From assembly GCF_022811725.1 (NCBI RefSeq), contig NZ_CP094527.1, forward strand, positions 6,758,001 through 6,822,000: a stretch of DNA of 64,000 bases, given 5' to 3'. The DNA comes from Mucilaginibacter sp. SMC90. GTDB lineage: Bacteria > Bacteroidota > Bacteroidia > Sphingobacteriales > Sphingobacteriaceae. Positions within the stretch are counted from its first letter, which is position 1. Every line of letters starts with the position of its first letter. Below the pieces are notes generated by a model. It made no database searches. It had not been told where the DNA came from and was given only the letters and a program-made list of their open reading frames with translations. Made by a program: the position numbers and the translations under genes. Positions 25,730-35,403 of the stretch are shown here, piece after piece.

Positions 25730-26833
25730 TTAATCGCCAAAATTCCTGAACATCAGGAACCCACGCTTCTTTGAACGGATAAAATAAGTTATTGCACCAT
25801 TAAATGATATTGATAGTAAAAATATCAATACGATAAGTAAAGAATTATTTAAACCATTTAAGGTTAGTACCATTACTATGGATATTAAGTTTAAACACGC
25901 CAAAACAAGCGTAGTTTGCAAATGTGTTAATCCAATTTTTAATATACGATGGTGAATATGGTTCCGATCAGCATCAAAAGGAGATTTTCCGTTTAAGATA
26001 CGGATGGTAAAAACCCTTAGCGTATCAAAAACAGGGCCTATAAGTATAGCTACAATTAAGGCAGGAGCCGTGTATATAAAAGGCATTTTAACTGTTGAAA
26101 CCTTACTTAGCTCAATAAATTTAATGGCCATTACGGCAGTTACCAGGCCAATGAGCAATGCACCGGTATCGCCCATAAATATTTTGGCAGGCGTTATATT
26201 AAAACGTAAAAAGCCAACTACAGCCCCAACCATAGCAAGCGAAATTGCCGCAAGTTCATACTGCTGCATATAAATAAAAAGTGCAGCGAAACTACTGTTG
26301 GCAATGATCCCTGTAGTTGCAGCCAGGCCATCAATACCGTCAATAAGGTTAAATGAGTTGATAATAAGCATAATGACCAGTATAGATAGCATTACACTGG
26401 GTATATATGGCAGGGCCGAAATATTAAAAACCCCATACATGCTGCTGATCCTGATATCCCCGGGAATAACGAGTATAGCGGCAACCACAAACTGGATCAT
26501 AAACTTAGTGCTGGAATTAACTCCCGAAAGATCATCCTTTAACCCCATAGCAAACAGAATGATACACGCTGTAAGCAGGTAACTGATTGGCAGCGACTTA
26601 TCAATAATACTAAATAACAGCACAGTGATAGTAAAGCTTACAAAAATTGCCACACCTCCTAAACGCGGAATGCCATGATCGTGCTGTTTCCTGAAATGGC
26701 CAACATCATCATACAAATGACGTGCACGCGCAACGTGTAAAATTGAGGGGATACATAATAATGTTACCAGGGTTGAAAATACAACTATCAGCACATTATA
26801 AACAAAATGATAAGAGCGTAGAAATTCAAGCAT
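25730..26833 (-). CDS. WecA-like undecaprenyl-phosphate sugar-1-phosphate transferase
   Basis: A polytopic membrane enzyme of the MraY/WecA/TagO family that attaches the first sugar-1-phosphate to undecaprenyl phosphate and so starts polysaccharide repeat synthesis. Motifs include GLKDDLSGV (Mg/substrate Asp pair), NLIDGIDGLA, FMGDTGALLIG and the WecA-type HIHHRIL near residue 303. Around ten membrane helices are seen in 367 residues. It lacks the MraY HHHYQKKG motif, which sets it apart from the mraY gene at 9.7 kb. It lies next to the polysaccharide locus in divergent orientation, probably supplying its lipid carrier intermediate. The exact sugar is unknown. Confidence 0.9.
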   Translation of the reverse strand: MLEFLRSYHFVYNVLIVVFSTLVTLLCIPSILHVARARHLYDDVGHFRKQHDHGIPRLGGVAIFVSFTITVLLFSIIDKSLPISYLLTACIILFAMGLKDDLSGVNSSTKFMIQFVVAAILVIPGDIRISSMYGVFNISALPYIPSVMLSILVIMLIINSFNLIDGIDGLAATTGIIANSSFAALFIYMQQYELAAISLAMVGAVVGFLRFNITPAKIFMGDTGALLIGLVTAVMAIKFIELSKVSTVKMPFIYTAPALIVAILIGPVFDTLRVFTIRILNGKSPFDADRNHIHHRILKIGLTHLQTTLVLACLNLISIVMVLTLNGLNNSLLIVLIFLLSISFNGAITYFIRSKKRGFLMFRNFGD

Positions 26834-26912
26834 ATGCTATAAATGTGTTAGTGACCGGCTTATTCATTTATAAGCATTTATACGGCTGACAATACAAAAG
26901 GTTAACTAAAAA

Positions 26913-27650
26913 TTAAAGAAATTGAAAAATCTTCCTAATGGGTTTCAGGACAACCGCTAAAACGGGTAAAAACACATCATTTTCGCGCATCGCTTTCAAA
27001 TCAAACGTCCATGCTTTAACCCGGTTTATCAAATTAGCATTACTAACCCCGCCCACCTGCATTTTAACCATAATCATGTTAAGGTAAAAGCTGCTTACCT
27101 GCCACTTATGCACGAATCTTGCCATTAATTCGTAATCGGCAGCAGAACCATATTCAAGGCTATAAAAACCGTATTTTTCAAACAATGCGCGCTTGCAGTA
27201 AAAGGTAGGGTGCGGGGGCATAAAACCACGGTTAAAGGAATTTTTTCCACAGTTGTGACTTTTCCATCTGCGGATAATTTTTCCAGCCGAATTTATATAG
27301 TCAAGATTTCCGTAAACAACCCCGGCATTGCTGCTTAAAAAAGCCGACGCAACGGCCGACATAACATGCTGATCAGCAAAAAAATCGTCGGCATTGAGCA
27401 TGCCTGCTATTTCGCCTGTAGCCAGCCTGATCCCCTTATTCATGGCATCATAAATACCCCGGTCCGGCTCAGATACTAAAACTTTAATATGTGATTTATA
27501 TTGGTTGATTATTTGCAGGGACCCATCTGTTGAGCCGCCATCAATTATGATATATTCAATATTATCGTAATCCTGGCCTATTACAGATTCGATACATCTT
27601 TTAATTGTATCCTTGGCATTATAAACGATGGTAATAACCGAGATCTTCAA
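26913..27650 (-). CDS. Glycosyltransferase family 2 protein
   Basis: A GT-A fold enzyme with the N-terminal VITIVYNAKDTIKRCIESV, the nucleotide-binding DGGSTDGS near residue 40, EPDRGIYDAMNKGI and the metal-binding NADDF near residue 87. 245 residues, close to WcaA/AmsE-like enzymes of exopolysaccharide loci. A TTG start is used at 27650, since the conserved KISVITIVYN begins right after it. It lies 79 bp ahead of the WecA-like gene and may act early on the same lipid-linked chain. Donor and acceptor unknown. Confidence 0.85.
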   Translation of the reverse strand: MKISVITIVYNAKDTIKRCIESVIGQDYDNIEYIIIDGGSTDGSLQIINQYKSHIKVLVSEPDRGIYDAMNKGIRLATGEIAGMLNADDFFADQHVMSAVASAFLSSNAGVVYGNLDYINSAGKIIRRWKSHNCGKNSFNRGFMPPHPTFYCKRALFEKYGFYSLEYGSAADYELMARFVHKWQVSSFYLNMIMVKMQVGGVSNANLINRVKAWTFDLKAMRENDVFLPVLAVVLKPIRKIFQFL

Positions 27651-27697
27651 CCTTGCAACTTTGGGAAAAATACAACGTATTAATAGCCGAAAATATG

Positions 27698-27705
27698 TAA
27701 TTTTG
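27698..27705 (+). promoter_or_regulatory. Possible -7 element upstream of the export operon
   Basis: TAATTTTG on the plus strand is a perfect TAnnTTTG about 50 bp before the Wza-like gene, in the divergent gap between it and the GT2 gene. No TTG at the right spacing was found upstream, so this remains tentative. Confidence 0.3.
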
Positions 27706-27755
27706 ACTTTGGAGCCTAATTATATTAAATATACCGTGGAACTTTATAGCTAAAC

Positions 27756-28535
27756 ATGCGGAATTATACACCTACCTGCCTGATTATCGGGATACTTTTT
27801 TTACTAACCTCCTGCTCAAACAAACAATATCAATATCTTTTTGAGCAAAAGTATAATATTACCGATACGGCGTCAAAAGGAAGCGATGTTGCAGGCCCAT
27901 ACCGCATCAAAGCACAGGATGTACTGCAGATCAGGAACCTGCAAAGTACAAAGTATATTGTTGACGATGCTCCTTCTGCCAATGCAGGCGGCAGCGGTGG
28001 CGGCTCGTCTACGGGGCAGTCATTTCAGGTTGAAGATGATGGCACGGTTGCTCTTCCGGTTATTGGCCATGTAAAAGTTGCCGGCCTTACCAGGCCGGAG
28101 GCAGCAAAACAAATTGAGGAACTTTACCGTAAAAACCTTTTGAAAGATCCGATAATTGAGCTAAAGATCGTTAACCTTAAGATAACTATACTTGGCGAAA
28201 TTAAAGGGCAGGGAAACTATCCGTTAACAAAAGACAGGACCACTTTGGTTGAAATGATTGGTGAAGCAGGAGGCCTGACAGATAGGGCAAATGAATCAAA
28301 TGTAAAAATAATAAGGGGCGATCAAAAAAATCCGCAGGTAACGGAAATCAATCTCCGGGATATCCAGTCAATAAATGATCCCCGTGCCGTACTTCAAAGC
28401 GGTGATGTTATTTACATAGCACAAAACAAACGTGCCGTACGCAATGATAAACTGCAAAACCTTTCTGTAATAACGCAGCCTGTGTTACTGCTGCTCAATA
28501 CTGCCTTAATTATTTTTACGCTTTCTCATCGGTAA
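27756..28535 (+). CDS. Wza-like polysaccharide export lipoprotein
   Basis: An outer-membrane export protein of the BexD/CtrA/Wza group. The lipoprotein signal ends in LLTSC (Cys20). The Poly_export domain begins near YRIKAQDVLQIRNL (about residue 49), with FQVEDDGTVALPVIGHV, followed by SLBB-like parts (ITILGEIKGQGNYPL, EMIGEAGGLTDRANE, LQSGDVIYIAQN). A hydrophobic C-terminal helix (about residues 238-256) fits the membrane-spanning alpha-helix of Wza octamers. 259 residues, shorter than E. coli Wza (379), as usual in Bacteroidota. The next gene starts at the base after its stop codon. Confidence 0.9.
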   Translation: MRNYTPTCLIIGILFLLTSCSNKQYQYLFEQKYNITDTASKGSDVAGPYRIKAQDVLQIRNLQSTKYIVDDAPSANAGGSGGGSSTGQSFQVEDDGTVALPVIGHVKVAGLTRPEAAKQIEELYRKNLLKDPIIELKIVNLKITILGEIKGQGNYPLTKDRTTLVEMIGEAGGLTDRANESNVKIIRGDQKNPQVTEINLRDIQSINDPRAVLQSGDVIYIAQNKRAVRNDKLQNLSVITQPVLLLLNTALIIFTLSHR

Positions 28536-30956
28536 ATGGAAGAGTTAGAAAAAGTACAAAGAAAGCTGCCCAACCAGGAAATTGATTATTTTAAGATCGG
28601 TAAAATACTATTCAGCCGCTGGTATTGGATATTAGCATCAGTTATTATAACTTCTGCCATCTCCTACACATATCTGTGGTATACTCCTAAAACATACGCC
28701 ACAGGTGGTACGCTTAAAGTAGAAGAGAAAAAATCAGAGATCTCTGATATTATCAGTGTAATGACCACCCCCGAGCGCGGGCCTTCAAAAATCCAAAGTA
28801 TCACATCGGTGTTAACAAGCCGTACCCTTATACTTTCGGCAATTAAAGATCTTGACTATCGCATCAGCTTTTATATTTCGGGCAGGGTACGCACTTCTGA
28901 AACCTATCCACAAAAGCCTCTTGATGTTACCCTGGTTAAATTTGACAGCCTTAACTTTTTCCACAGTCTGTTAACTTTCAAGCCCATTAACCAACAAACT
29001 TTCAACCTTTCCTATACTATAAATGGCAAGGAGATTCAAAACAACTACAATTACGGAAACATTGTAACCGTAGGGAACACGAGTTTCAGAATCAAATACC
29101 CCGGCATAATTCCGTCCAAAACAATTTATTTGTTTAAGTTCAATATCCCTGAAAATTTTATCGGCCGTATTCAAGGTAATTTATATGCCGGAGAAACAGC
29201 AAAAAATTCAAATATAATTGCCATTCAGCAAACAGACTCAAATCCACAGTTTGCCGCTGATGCACTCAATGCAATCATGAACGAGTATGTGATTTTTGAC
29301 CGCAATCAAAAAGCGCAGTCGGCTTCACAAATGATCGATTTTATTGACAGCCAGCTGGCTTATCTGTCATCAGAAGTAAAAGGCTCCGAAAGTTCGATAG
29401 AAAAATACAAGAAGAAATCTAAGATCCTGGATGTTGCATCGGCCTCAACCACTTCGGCAACAAAAGCAGCCGAGCTTGAATCAAATAAATCATTATTAAA
29501 AATACAATTAATAGCGCTCGATCAGCTTAGCGACCAAATAAACAAGGAAAAAAACAATGTAACCTTAAACTTCAACGTAGGTGCTGCTAATCTTCCCTCG
29601 TTAGAAGCCCTTGTTGGTCGTTTGGATAACCTGATCACCGAGCGGGCAGGTTTATTGACCACTTATAATACCGATTCGCCACCCGTTCAAAACATCAACC
29701 ATAGTATCATTCAAATTAAAACCACTGCTTTAAACAATATAAAACAGATCCGCTCGGGCATTGAAAAGAACATCCAGTACCTTGATACCCAGCTCGGACA
29801 GGTTAATGCTACTATACAGGCTTTACCTGCTGCCCAGCGCGAAATGATAAGTTTAAACCGCGACTTTGATATTAATGACAAGGTATACTCTTTCCTGTCC
29901 GAAAAAAAACTGGAAGCCCAGATCAGCCGCGCCGGGATCCTGCCCGGTGCCACTATCATTGAGCAGGCGCAGCCAAACTTTAACCCTGTTTCGCCCAATG
30001 AACACAGTATCCATCGTACGGCAACTATTTTAGGGCTGGCCATAGGCCTGGGCCTCATAATCCTGATCAGGATCTTAAACCCCTATATTTATGATAAGGA
30101 AACCATTGAAAGCCTAACCAGCATACCTATCCTTGGCGTAATCCGGAAGTTTCCTTACGCTCTTGACGAAAGCAGTGAACAGATCCTGGCCATCAGCAAG
30201 CCCAAATCAATCTTTGCCGAATCTGTCCGTTCGGTACGTACCAACCTCAGTTTCCTTTCATCAGAAAAAGCAAGTAAGGTTATTTGTATAACTTCGGAGG
30301 TAGCCGGCGAGGGCAAATCATTCGTGGCAGTAAACCTGTCAAGCACGCTTTCGCTGATTGATAAGAAAGTGATATTGATAGGTGCCGATTTACGGCGCTC
30401 AAGGCTACATAAAACCTTCCATGTGGCTAATGATATCGGTTTATCCAATTACCTGGCCCATCAAACAGAAGTTGACAGTATCATCCATCATTCGGAACAG
30501 GAAAACCTTGATTTTATAGTTTCGGGCCCTGTTCCCCCCAATCCGTCGGAGCTATTGCACAGTAAAAGAATGGGTGTTTTGATTGAAACTCTTAAAACAA
30601 GATATGATGTAGTGATGATTGATACCGCCCCTATTGGCCTGGTATCAGACGCCATACCGCTTATCAGAGTAAGTGACATCAACGTTTTCGTGATCCGGTC
30701 GGGCAAGTCTAAATATTACGCCGCAACAGTGCCGCAACGTATAGCGCAGGAATATCACCTGGATAACACAGTGATTGTATTAAACGCCTTTGAAGAGGAC
30801 TTGCTGCATTCAAGGTACTACACCACTAAGTTTACAGGGGAAAATGCCGGTTCACGCTACTATTATTATTCGGATTACAGCGGATATGAGGGCTCCGGTT
30901 ATTATCTTGACGATGAAAAGAAAAAATGGTGGAATTTAAAACGATGGTTTAAATAA
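28536..30956 (+). CDS. Wzc-like chain-length determinant / BY-kinase
   Basis: A polysaccharide co-polymerase with a fused bacterial tyrosine kinase. Wzz domain with a first membrane helix at about residues 29-48, a long periplasmic coiled-coil part, and a second helix at about 490-510. The cytoplasmic kinase domain has Walker A VAGEGKS (about 587-593), Walker A' ILIGADLRR (about 613-621) and Walker B VMIDTAP (about 691-697). A tyrosine-rich tail with about ten Tyr follows (about 760-793), the expected autophosphorylation cluster. 806 residues. It forms an export pair with the Wza-like gene directly before it. Confidence 0.93.
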   Translation: MEELEKVQRKLPNQEIDYFKIGKILFSRWYWILASVIITSAISYTYLWYTPKTYATGGTLKVEEKKSEISDIISVMTTPERGPSKIQSITSVLTSRTLILSAIKDLDYRISFYISGRVRTSETYPQKPLDVTLVKFDSLNFFHSLLTFKPINQQTFNLSYTINGKEIQNNYNYGNIVTVGNTSFRIKYPGIIPSKTIYLFKFNIPENFIGRIQGNLYAGETAKNSNIIAIQQTDSNPQFAADALNAIMNEYVIFDRNQKAQSASQMIDFIDSQLAYLSSEVKGSESSIEKYKKKSKILDVASASTTSATKAAELESNKSLLKIQLIALDQLSDQINKEKNNVTLNFNVGAANLPSLEALVGRLDNLITERAGLLTTYNTDSPPVQNINHSIIQIKTTALNNIKQIRSGIEKNIQYLDTQLGQVNATIQALPAAQREMISLNRDFDINDKVYSFLSEKKLEAQISRAGILPGATIIEQAQPNFNPVSPNEHSIHRTATILGLAIGLGLIILIRILNPYIYDKETIESLTSIPILGVIRKFPYALDESSEQILAISKPKSIFAESVRSVRTNLSFLSSEKASKVICITSEVAGEGKSFVAVNLSSTLSLIDKKVILIGADLRRSRLHKTFHVANDIGLSNYLAHQTEVDSIIHHSEQENLDFIVSGPVPPNPSELLHSKRMGVLIETLKTRYDVVMIDTAPIGLVSDAIPLIRVSDINVFVIRSGKSKYYAATVPQRIAQEYHLDNTVIVLNAFEEDLLHSRYYTTKFTGENAGSRYYYYSDYSGYEGSGYYLDDEKKKWWNLKRWFK

Positions 30957-30992
30957 GCTTGTTTATTTAAAAAAATTGTTACTAAAATTAAT

Positions 30993-31490
30993 ATGGCAGT
31001 AAACAAATGGTACCCGGTTTACACCAACCCCCGAGCCGAAAAAAAGGCATATGAAGCATTAATGAGCAAAGGAATTAATGTTTACCTGCCCCTGCACCGC
31101 CAGTTAAAACAATGGAGCGACCGCAGGAAATGGGTTGAGGAACCGTTTTTAAAATCATACCTGTTTGTAAATATTGCCGAACAAGAACAAGCCGAGGTAT
31201 TGATGACCAAAGGCATTTCGAGGTTCCTATACTTTTCGGGCAAACCTGCTGTTATGCCCGATAAACAAATCCATGAACTTAAATTGCTCATGGCAAGCCC
31301 ATACGAACTGGAAGTAACGGAAGAAGACCTGCAGCCGGGTGAAAAGATCATCATTAAAGCTGGTGCGCTGAAGGGCATGATGGGTGAAGTTGTGTCACGC
31401 AGATCGCAAAAGCAACTGATTTTGCGCCTGGAAAGTATTGGCTGCTCCATTATTGTTAATGTTGCGGCATCGCTCATTGAGCGGTTTTAA
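30993..31490 (+). CDS. UpxY/NusG-like transcription antiterminator
   Basis: A NusG paralogue with an N-terminal NGN domain (WYPVYTNPRAEKKAYEAL at residues 5-22, then EPFLKSYLFVNI near residue 50) and a C-terminal KOW motif (PGEKIIIKAGALKGMMGEV, about residues 112-130). In Bacteroides, UpxY proteins bind RNA polymerase and promote read-through of the long polysaccharide operon they head. Here it precedes a 158-bp structured leader and a locus of more than 32 kb on the same strand, which fits that role. 165 residues. Confidence 0.88.
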   Translation: MAVNKWYPVYTNPRAEKKAYEALMSKGINVYLPLHRQLKQWSDRRKWVEEPFLKSYLFVNIAEQEQAEVLMTKGISRFLYFSGKPAVMPDKQIHELKLLMASPYELEVTEEDLQPGEKIIIKAGALKGMMGEVVSRRSQKQLILRLESIGCSIIVNVAASLIERF

Positions 31491-31648
31491 CATGAAGAAA
31501 TCTTTTGGACAACAGGTAATGTTTTATTACTTGCGCCCAAAAGCTCAATAAATATCAGGTTTATGCCCTGTATATAAACCATTAACAATTAATAAGTTAC
31601 AATAAATCAATGTAACTTACGGGGCGAAGCTGTGAAATTTAACGAACG
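31491..31648 (+). promoter_or_regulatory. Structured leader between the antiterminator and biosynthesis genes
   Basis: This gap holds two stem-loops. GGTTTAT (31559-31565) pairs with ATAAACC (31574-31580), and TAAGTTACA (31593-31601) pairs perfectly with TGTAACTTA (31611-31619) around a 9-nt loop. Neither is followed by a T run, so they are not simple terminators. They are candidates for a pause or recognition element for the antiterminator encoded just upstream. A poor promoter match (TTTTG-N20-TACTTG) starts near 31503. Confidence 0.45.
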
Positions 31649-33436
31649 ATGTGCCGTATAGCAGGGATCATTTCTGAAAAGCTATCTCAAAACGAGATCA
31701 GGGACAAAGTAAAACTGATGTGCCGGGCCTTACAGCATGGCGGGCCGGACGACGAGGGGATATTTGAAGATGCAAATGCCCACCTTGCCTTTGGCCACCG
31801 ACGGTTATCAATTATTGATCTTAGCAGTAACGGGCATCAGCCAATGGCAGATGCCGGCAAAAACGTGTGGATCACCTTTAACGGCGAAATTTACAATTAC
31901 CCTGAGCTTAAAACTGAGCTGTTACGGTTGGGGGTGCAATTTAAATCGGCCACTGATACCGAAGTTATACTACAAGCCTACTTAAATTGGGGTACAGCAG
32001 CATTTACAAGGCTAAGGGGAATGTTTGCTTTTGCACTGTATGATACTGGTAAGGCCCTTACGTACCTGGTACGTGATACTGCAGGCATCAAACCGCTGTA
32101 TTATTCAGTTAACGGTGCCGAACTGGGTTTTGCATCTGAAGTGCGGGCATTTAAAGAATCAGGACTGGTTACCGAAAAAGCCCCCGACTGGCAAATCAGG
32201 TTACTGGCATTTGGTCATATCCCTGAACCGTATACCACCCTAAAAAATGTTTTCAGCTTACCAAAGGGGCATTTTTTGTGTTGGAACCACCAAAGTGCAG
32301 GTTATACGTTAAACCGCTACCACGCTGATAATTTGCAAAATACCGTAACAAGTGCTGCTGAAGCCCGGCGGCTGATCCATGATATGCTTAACCAAAGTGT
32401 AAACAGGCAATTGATTGCCGATGCACCCATAGGCGTATTTTTAAGCGGAGGTATAGATTCAAGCCTGATTACCCTGCTGGCCGATCAGCAAAAAAAAGAA
32501 CAGCTTAAAACCATCTCTATATTTTTTGATGAAAAAAATTACGACGAGCGCAGTTATCAAAACATCGTCAACAATAAAATAAACGGCCAAAATTTTTCAC
32601 ACCTCGTAAAGCAATCAGATTTCGATACCTTTTTTCCACAGATAGTTAATGCCATGGACATGCCTACCACCGATGGAATTAACAGCTGGTTTATAAGCAA
32701 GTATGCCCATGACAGCGGATTGAAAGCTGTATTATCCGGAGTTGGTGCCGATGAACTTTTTGGGGGCTATCCATCATTTAACCGTATCAAATACCTGGGC
32801 TATTTGCGCAAGCTGCCTTCATGGTTATTAAAAATGTCCGTCAATTTTTTTCCCAGCAATTATAAACGGTTAACATCCATGGCTACTGATCACCCTGCCG
32901 CCGACTACATGGCCTTGCGGGGCTTTTTTTCGGTGGCCGATATATCCAATTTACTCGATACAGGTATTGATCATATCAATAAAGTGCTATTTGGCACTGT
33001 ACCCGCCCGGCCCCCGCACAGTTATGATTATGAACACGCAAGCTGGTTTGAAACGCATTTTTATATGCAGAACCAATTGCTTCGGGATACTGATGTGATG
33101 AGCATGAGCCACGGCCTCGAAGTTAGGGTACCCTTTTTGGATGAAGATTTCAACCAAACAGCGCAAAGCGTTGTGCCAGAAATCAGATTTAACAAAATTC
33201 AGCCAAAAAAAATCCTTATTGATAGTTTCAACAGCCTTATTCCTTCTGAAATTTGGAACAGGCCAAAAATGGGTTTCACATTCCCTTTACAAAAATGGAT
33301 GAATGAGCATCAGCAGATAAGCAATACTGATAATTATAAAGGTAAAGCGGCCCAAAATATTATAAAGCAGTTTAAAAATAAAAGGATCCATTGGTCAAAG
33401 GCTTTCGCTTTATACCTTGTTCAAAATAATGGCTAA
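31649..33436 (+). CDS. Asparagine synthase (glutamine-hydrolysing) family protein
   Basis: An AsnB-like amidotransferase. The N-terminal glutaminase domain starts with Met-Cys (Cys2 nucleophile, MCRIAGI), with GHRRLSIIDLS and FNGEIYNY. The C-terminal synthetase domain has the PP-loop SGGIDSS at about residues 265-271. 595 residues. In surface polysaccharide loci such proteins (for example WbpS- or AsnB-like) often amidate sugar acids such as hexuronates and not free aspartate, so a role in glycan modification is inferred. It is the first gene after the leader. Confidence 0.88.
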   Translation: MCRIAGIISEKLSQNEIRDKVKLMCRALQHGGPDDEGIFEDANAHLAFGHRRLSIIDLSSNGHQPMADAGKNVWITFNGEIYNYPELKTELLRLGVQFKSATDTEVILQAYLNWGTAAFTRLRGMFAFALYDTGKALTYLVRDTAGIKPLYYSVNGAELGFASEVRAFKESGLVTEKAPDWQIRLLAFGHIPEPYTTLKNVFSLPKGHFLCWNHQSAGYTLNRYHADNLQNTVTSAAEARRLIHDMLNQSVNRQLIADAPIGVFLSGGIDSSLITLLADQQKKEQLKTISIFFDEKNYDERSYQNIVNNKINGQNFSHLVKQSDFDTFFPQIVNAMDMPTTDGINSWFISKYAHDSGLKAVLSGVGADELFGGYPSFNRIKYLGYLRKLPSWLLKMSVNFFPSNYKRLTSMATDHPAADYMALRGFFSVADISNLLDTGIDHINKVLFGTVPARPPHSYDYEHASWFETHFYMQNQLLRDTDVMSMSHGLEVRVPFLDEDFNQTAQSVVPEIRFNKIQPKKILIDSFNSLIPSEIWNRPKMGFTFPLQKWMNEHQQISNTDNYKGKAAQNIIKQFKNKRIHWSKAFALYLVQNNG

Positions 33437-34547
33437 AAATATAACTCTTTTTACCTTACAAACTTTCAGTGCTACAGGCGGCATTCAAAAAATGACACGC
33501 ACACTTGGGCATTCGTTATATAGTGCCGCAACAAAAAATAATTGGGATTTTGAACTTTGGTCGGCTTATGACAAGCAAAACGACCTGATGGAGCAATATT
33601 TACCTGCTGCAAATTTTAAAAGCTTTGGCATAAACCGGATTGGATTTGTGCTAAAAACTGCAGGCAATACCGTAAAGCCCGATGTTGCTATATTAAGCCA
33701 TATCAACCTGGCCATAATTGGCCTTATTATAAAAACCATAAACCCCAAATGCCGGGTATGGCTTGTAGCCCATGGCATAGAAGTTTGGCGGCCACTTTCA
33801 TTTTTTAAGCGCCTGATGCTTAAACGCTGCGACAATGTGATCTGTGTAAGCAATTATACCAAACAGCAAATGGTAAGCAGGCACAATGTAAATGCCGATA
33901 AATGTATGGTACTGAACAACGCTATCGATCCTTTTATGCGGTTACCCAATACCTTCGCAAAACCTAACAACCTGCTCAGTCGCTATGGCTTACAGGATGA
34001 TGATTTTATCCTTTTTTCGTTAACACGACTGGCATCTACCGAGCAATATAAAGGATATGACCAGGTTATCAGTGTACTTGGGAGCTTAAAATCAAAATTT
34101 CCACAAATTAAATATGTACTATCCGGCAAATATGACAAACAGGAATACATCCGCATAAAAAAGCTGATTGAAAAACACGGTGTAAGTAAGCATGTGATTT
34201 TAACCGGCTTTATTGATGAAGCTGAACTTACTGAGCACTTCCTGCTTGCCGATGTGTTTGTTTTGCCAAGCAAAAAAGAAGGTTTCGGCATTGTATTTAT
34301 CGAAGCCCTGGCCTGCGGTTTACCCGTTATTTGCGGTAACGCAGACGGCAGCATTGATGCCATACGCAACGGAGAACTGGGTGAAGCCATCGATCCCGAC
34401 AATCTCAATGAACTTAATGAAGCCATCATCAGGCACATGAACAAACACATAACTGCCGATAGCCGCAAAAATTTACAGGAAAAATGCGTAAGCCATTTTA
34501 ACGAACATGATTATATGACCAAACTTGAGCAGTTAATACATGAGTGA
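33429..34547 (+). CDS. Glycosyltransferase family 4 protein
   Basis: A GT-B fold enzyme. The glycine-rich N-terminal FSATGGIQKM resembles the GGxE/Q site of GT4, and the C-terminal GT1 domain shows LTRLAS, LTGFIDEAEL and KKEGFGIVFIEALACGLPVI with the EX7E motif. The ATG at 33429 (MAKNITLF) overlaps the asnB-like stop codon by 8 bases (ATGGCTAA) and is preferred to a TTG at 33417. 372 residues. The next gene overlaps its end by 8 bases (ATGAGTGA). Sugar specificity unknown. Confidence 0.88.
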   Translation: MAKNITLFTLQTFSATGGIQKMTRTLGHSLYSAATKNNWDFELWSAYDKQNDLMEQYLPAANFKSFGINRIGFVLKTAGNTVKPDVAILSHINLAIIGLIIKTINPKCRVWLVAHGIEVWRPLSFFKRLMLKRCDNVICVSNYTKQQMVSRHNVNADKCMVLNNAIDPFMRLPNTFAKPNNLLSRYGLQDDDFILFSLTRLASTEQYKGYDQVISVLGSLKSKFPQIKYVLSGKYDKQEYIRIKKLIEKHGVSKHVILTGFIDEAELTEHFLLADVFVLPSKKEGFGIVFIEALACGLPVICGNADGSIDAIRNGELGEAIDPDNLNELNEAIIRHMNKHITADSRKNLQEKCVSHFNEHDYMTKLEQLIHE

Positions 34548-35403
34548 TCTACACCCGGAAAAGTGGGACATTGAAATAAATGCCAAAAGCAGCCTGTTCG
34601 ACCTCAAGTTTAAAGATATATGGCATTATCGCGACCTGCTTGTATTATTGGTTAGGCGCGATTTTATTTCATTTTATAAACAGACTATTTTAGGGCCGGT
34701 TTGGTTCTTTGTTCAGCCGGTTATTACCATCCTGTTTTATACCCTGATATTTGGTAACCTGGCTGGTATCCCCGTTGATGGTTTGCCCAAGCCATTGTTT
34801 TATCTGGCCGGCACTATCATCTGGAATTATTTTGCTGATTGCCTCAACAAAACCTCAACTGTTTTTAAAGACAATGCCGGCATATTGGGCAAGGTATATT
34901 TTCCGAGGCTTATTATGCCGCTGAGTATCGTGCTCTCAAACCTGATCCGTTTTGCGGTTCAGTTCCTGCTTTTCATTATCCTGTACATTATATTTGTTTT
35001 AAAGGGGGAACATATTGTGCCCAATGCAGCAGCCCTGCTTTTGCCACTGCTTATTGTCATGATTGCATCTTTGGGCCTGGGGCTGGGCATGATCATATCG
35101 GCAGTTACTACCAAATACCGGGATATAGCTTTTGTAGTAGCTTTTGGCGTACCGCTTTTAATGTACGCTACAACCGTAATATACCCACTGTCGGTAGCGC
35201 AAACCAAATACCCGAAATACAGCTGGCTTATTAAATTTAACCCTATTACCGCCGTAATTGAAACATTTAGGTACGGCTTATTGGGCAAAGGCAGCTTTAG
35301 CTGGGAATTACTTACTTACAGCGTCATAAGCACTATTTTAATACTCCTGGTTGGTATAGTGATATTTAATAAGGTTGAAAAAACTTTTGTTGATACCGTA
35401 TAA
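34540..35403 (+). CDS. ABC-2 type polysaccharide exporter permease (Wzm-like)
   Basis: The membrane subunit of an ABC exporter for O-antigen or capsule chains. The N-terminal RRDFISFYKQTILGPVWFFVQPV is characteristic of the Wzm/TagG family, followed by about six membrane helices, with the final one near residues 258-276. 287 residues. It is immediately followed by its ATPase partner, which starts at the base after its stop codon. Export by this route implies chain completion on the cytoplasmic side. Confidence 0.93.
   Translation: MSDLHPEKWDIEINAKSSLFDLKFKDIWHYRDLLVLLVRRDFISFYKQTILGPVWFFVQPVITILFYTLIFGNLAGIPVDGLPKPLFYLAGTIIWNYFADCLNKTSTVFKDNAGILGKVYFPRLIMPLSIVLSNLIRFAVQFLLFIILYIIFVLKGEHIVPNAAALLLPLLIVMIASLGLGLGMIISAVTTKYRDIAFVVAFGVPLLMYATTVIYPLSVAQTKYPKYSWLIKFNPITAVIETFRYGLLGKGSFSWELLTYSVISTILILLVGIVIFNKVEKTFVDTV

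Noticed and set aside
31500..31540. Promoter for the AsnB-like gene (TTTTG-N20-TACTTG)
   Set aside because: The -7 element has two mismatches to TAnnTTTG. It is only mentioned in the leader entry and not listed separately.
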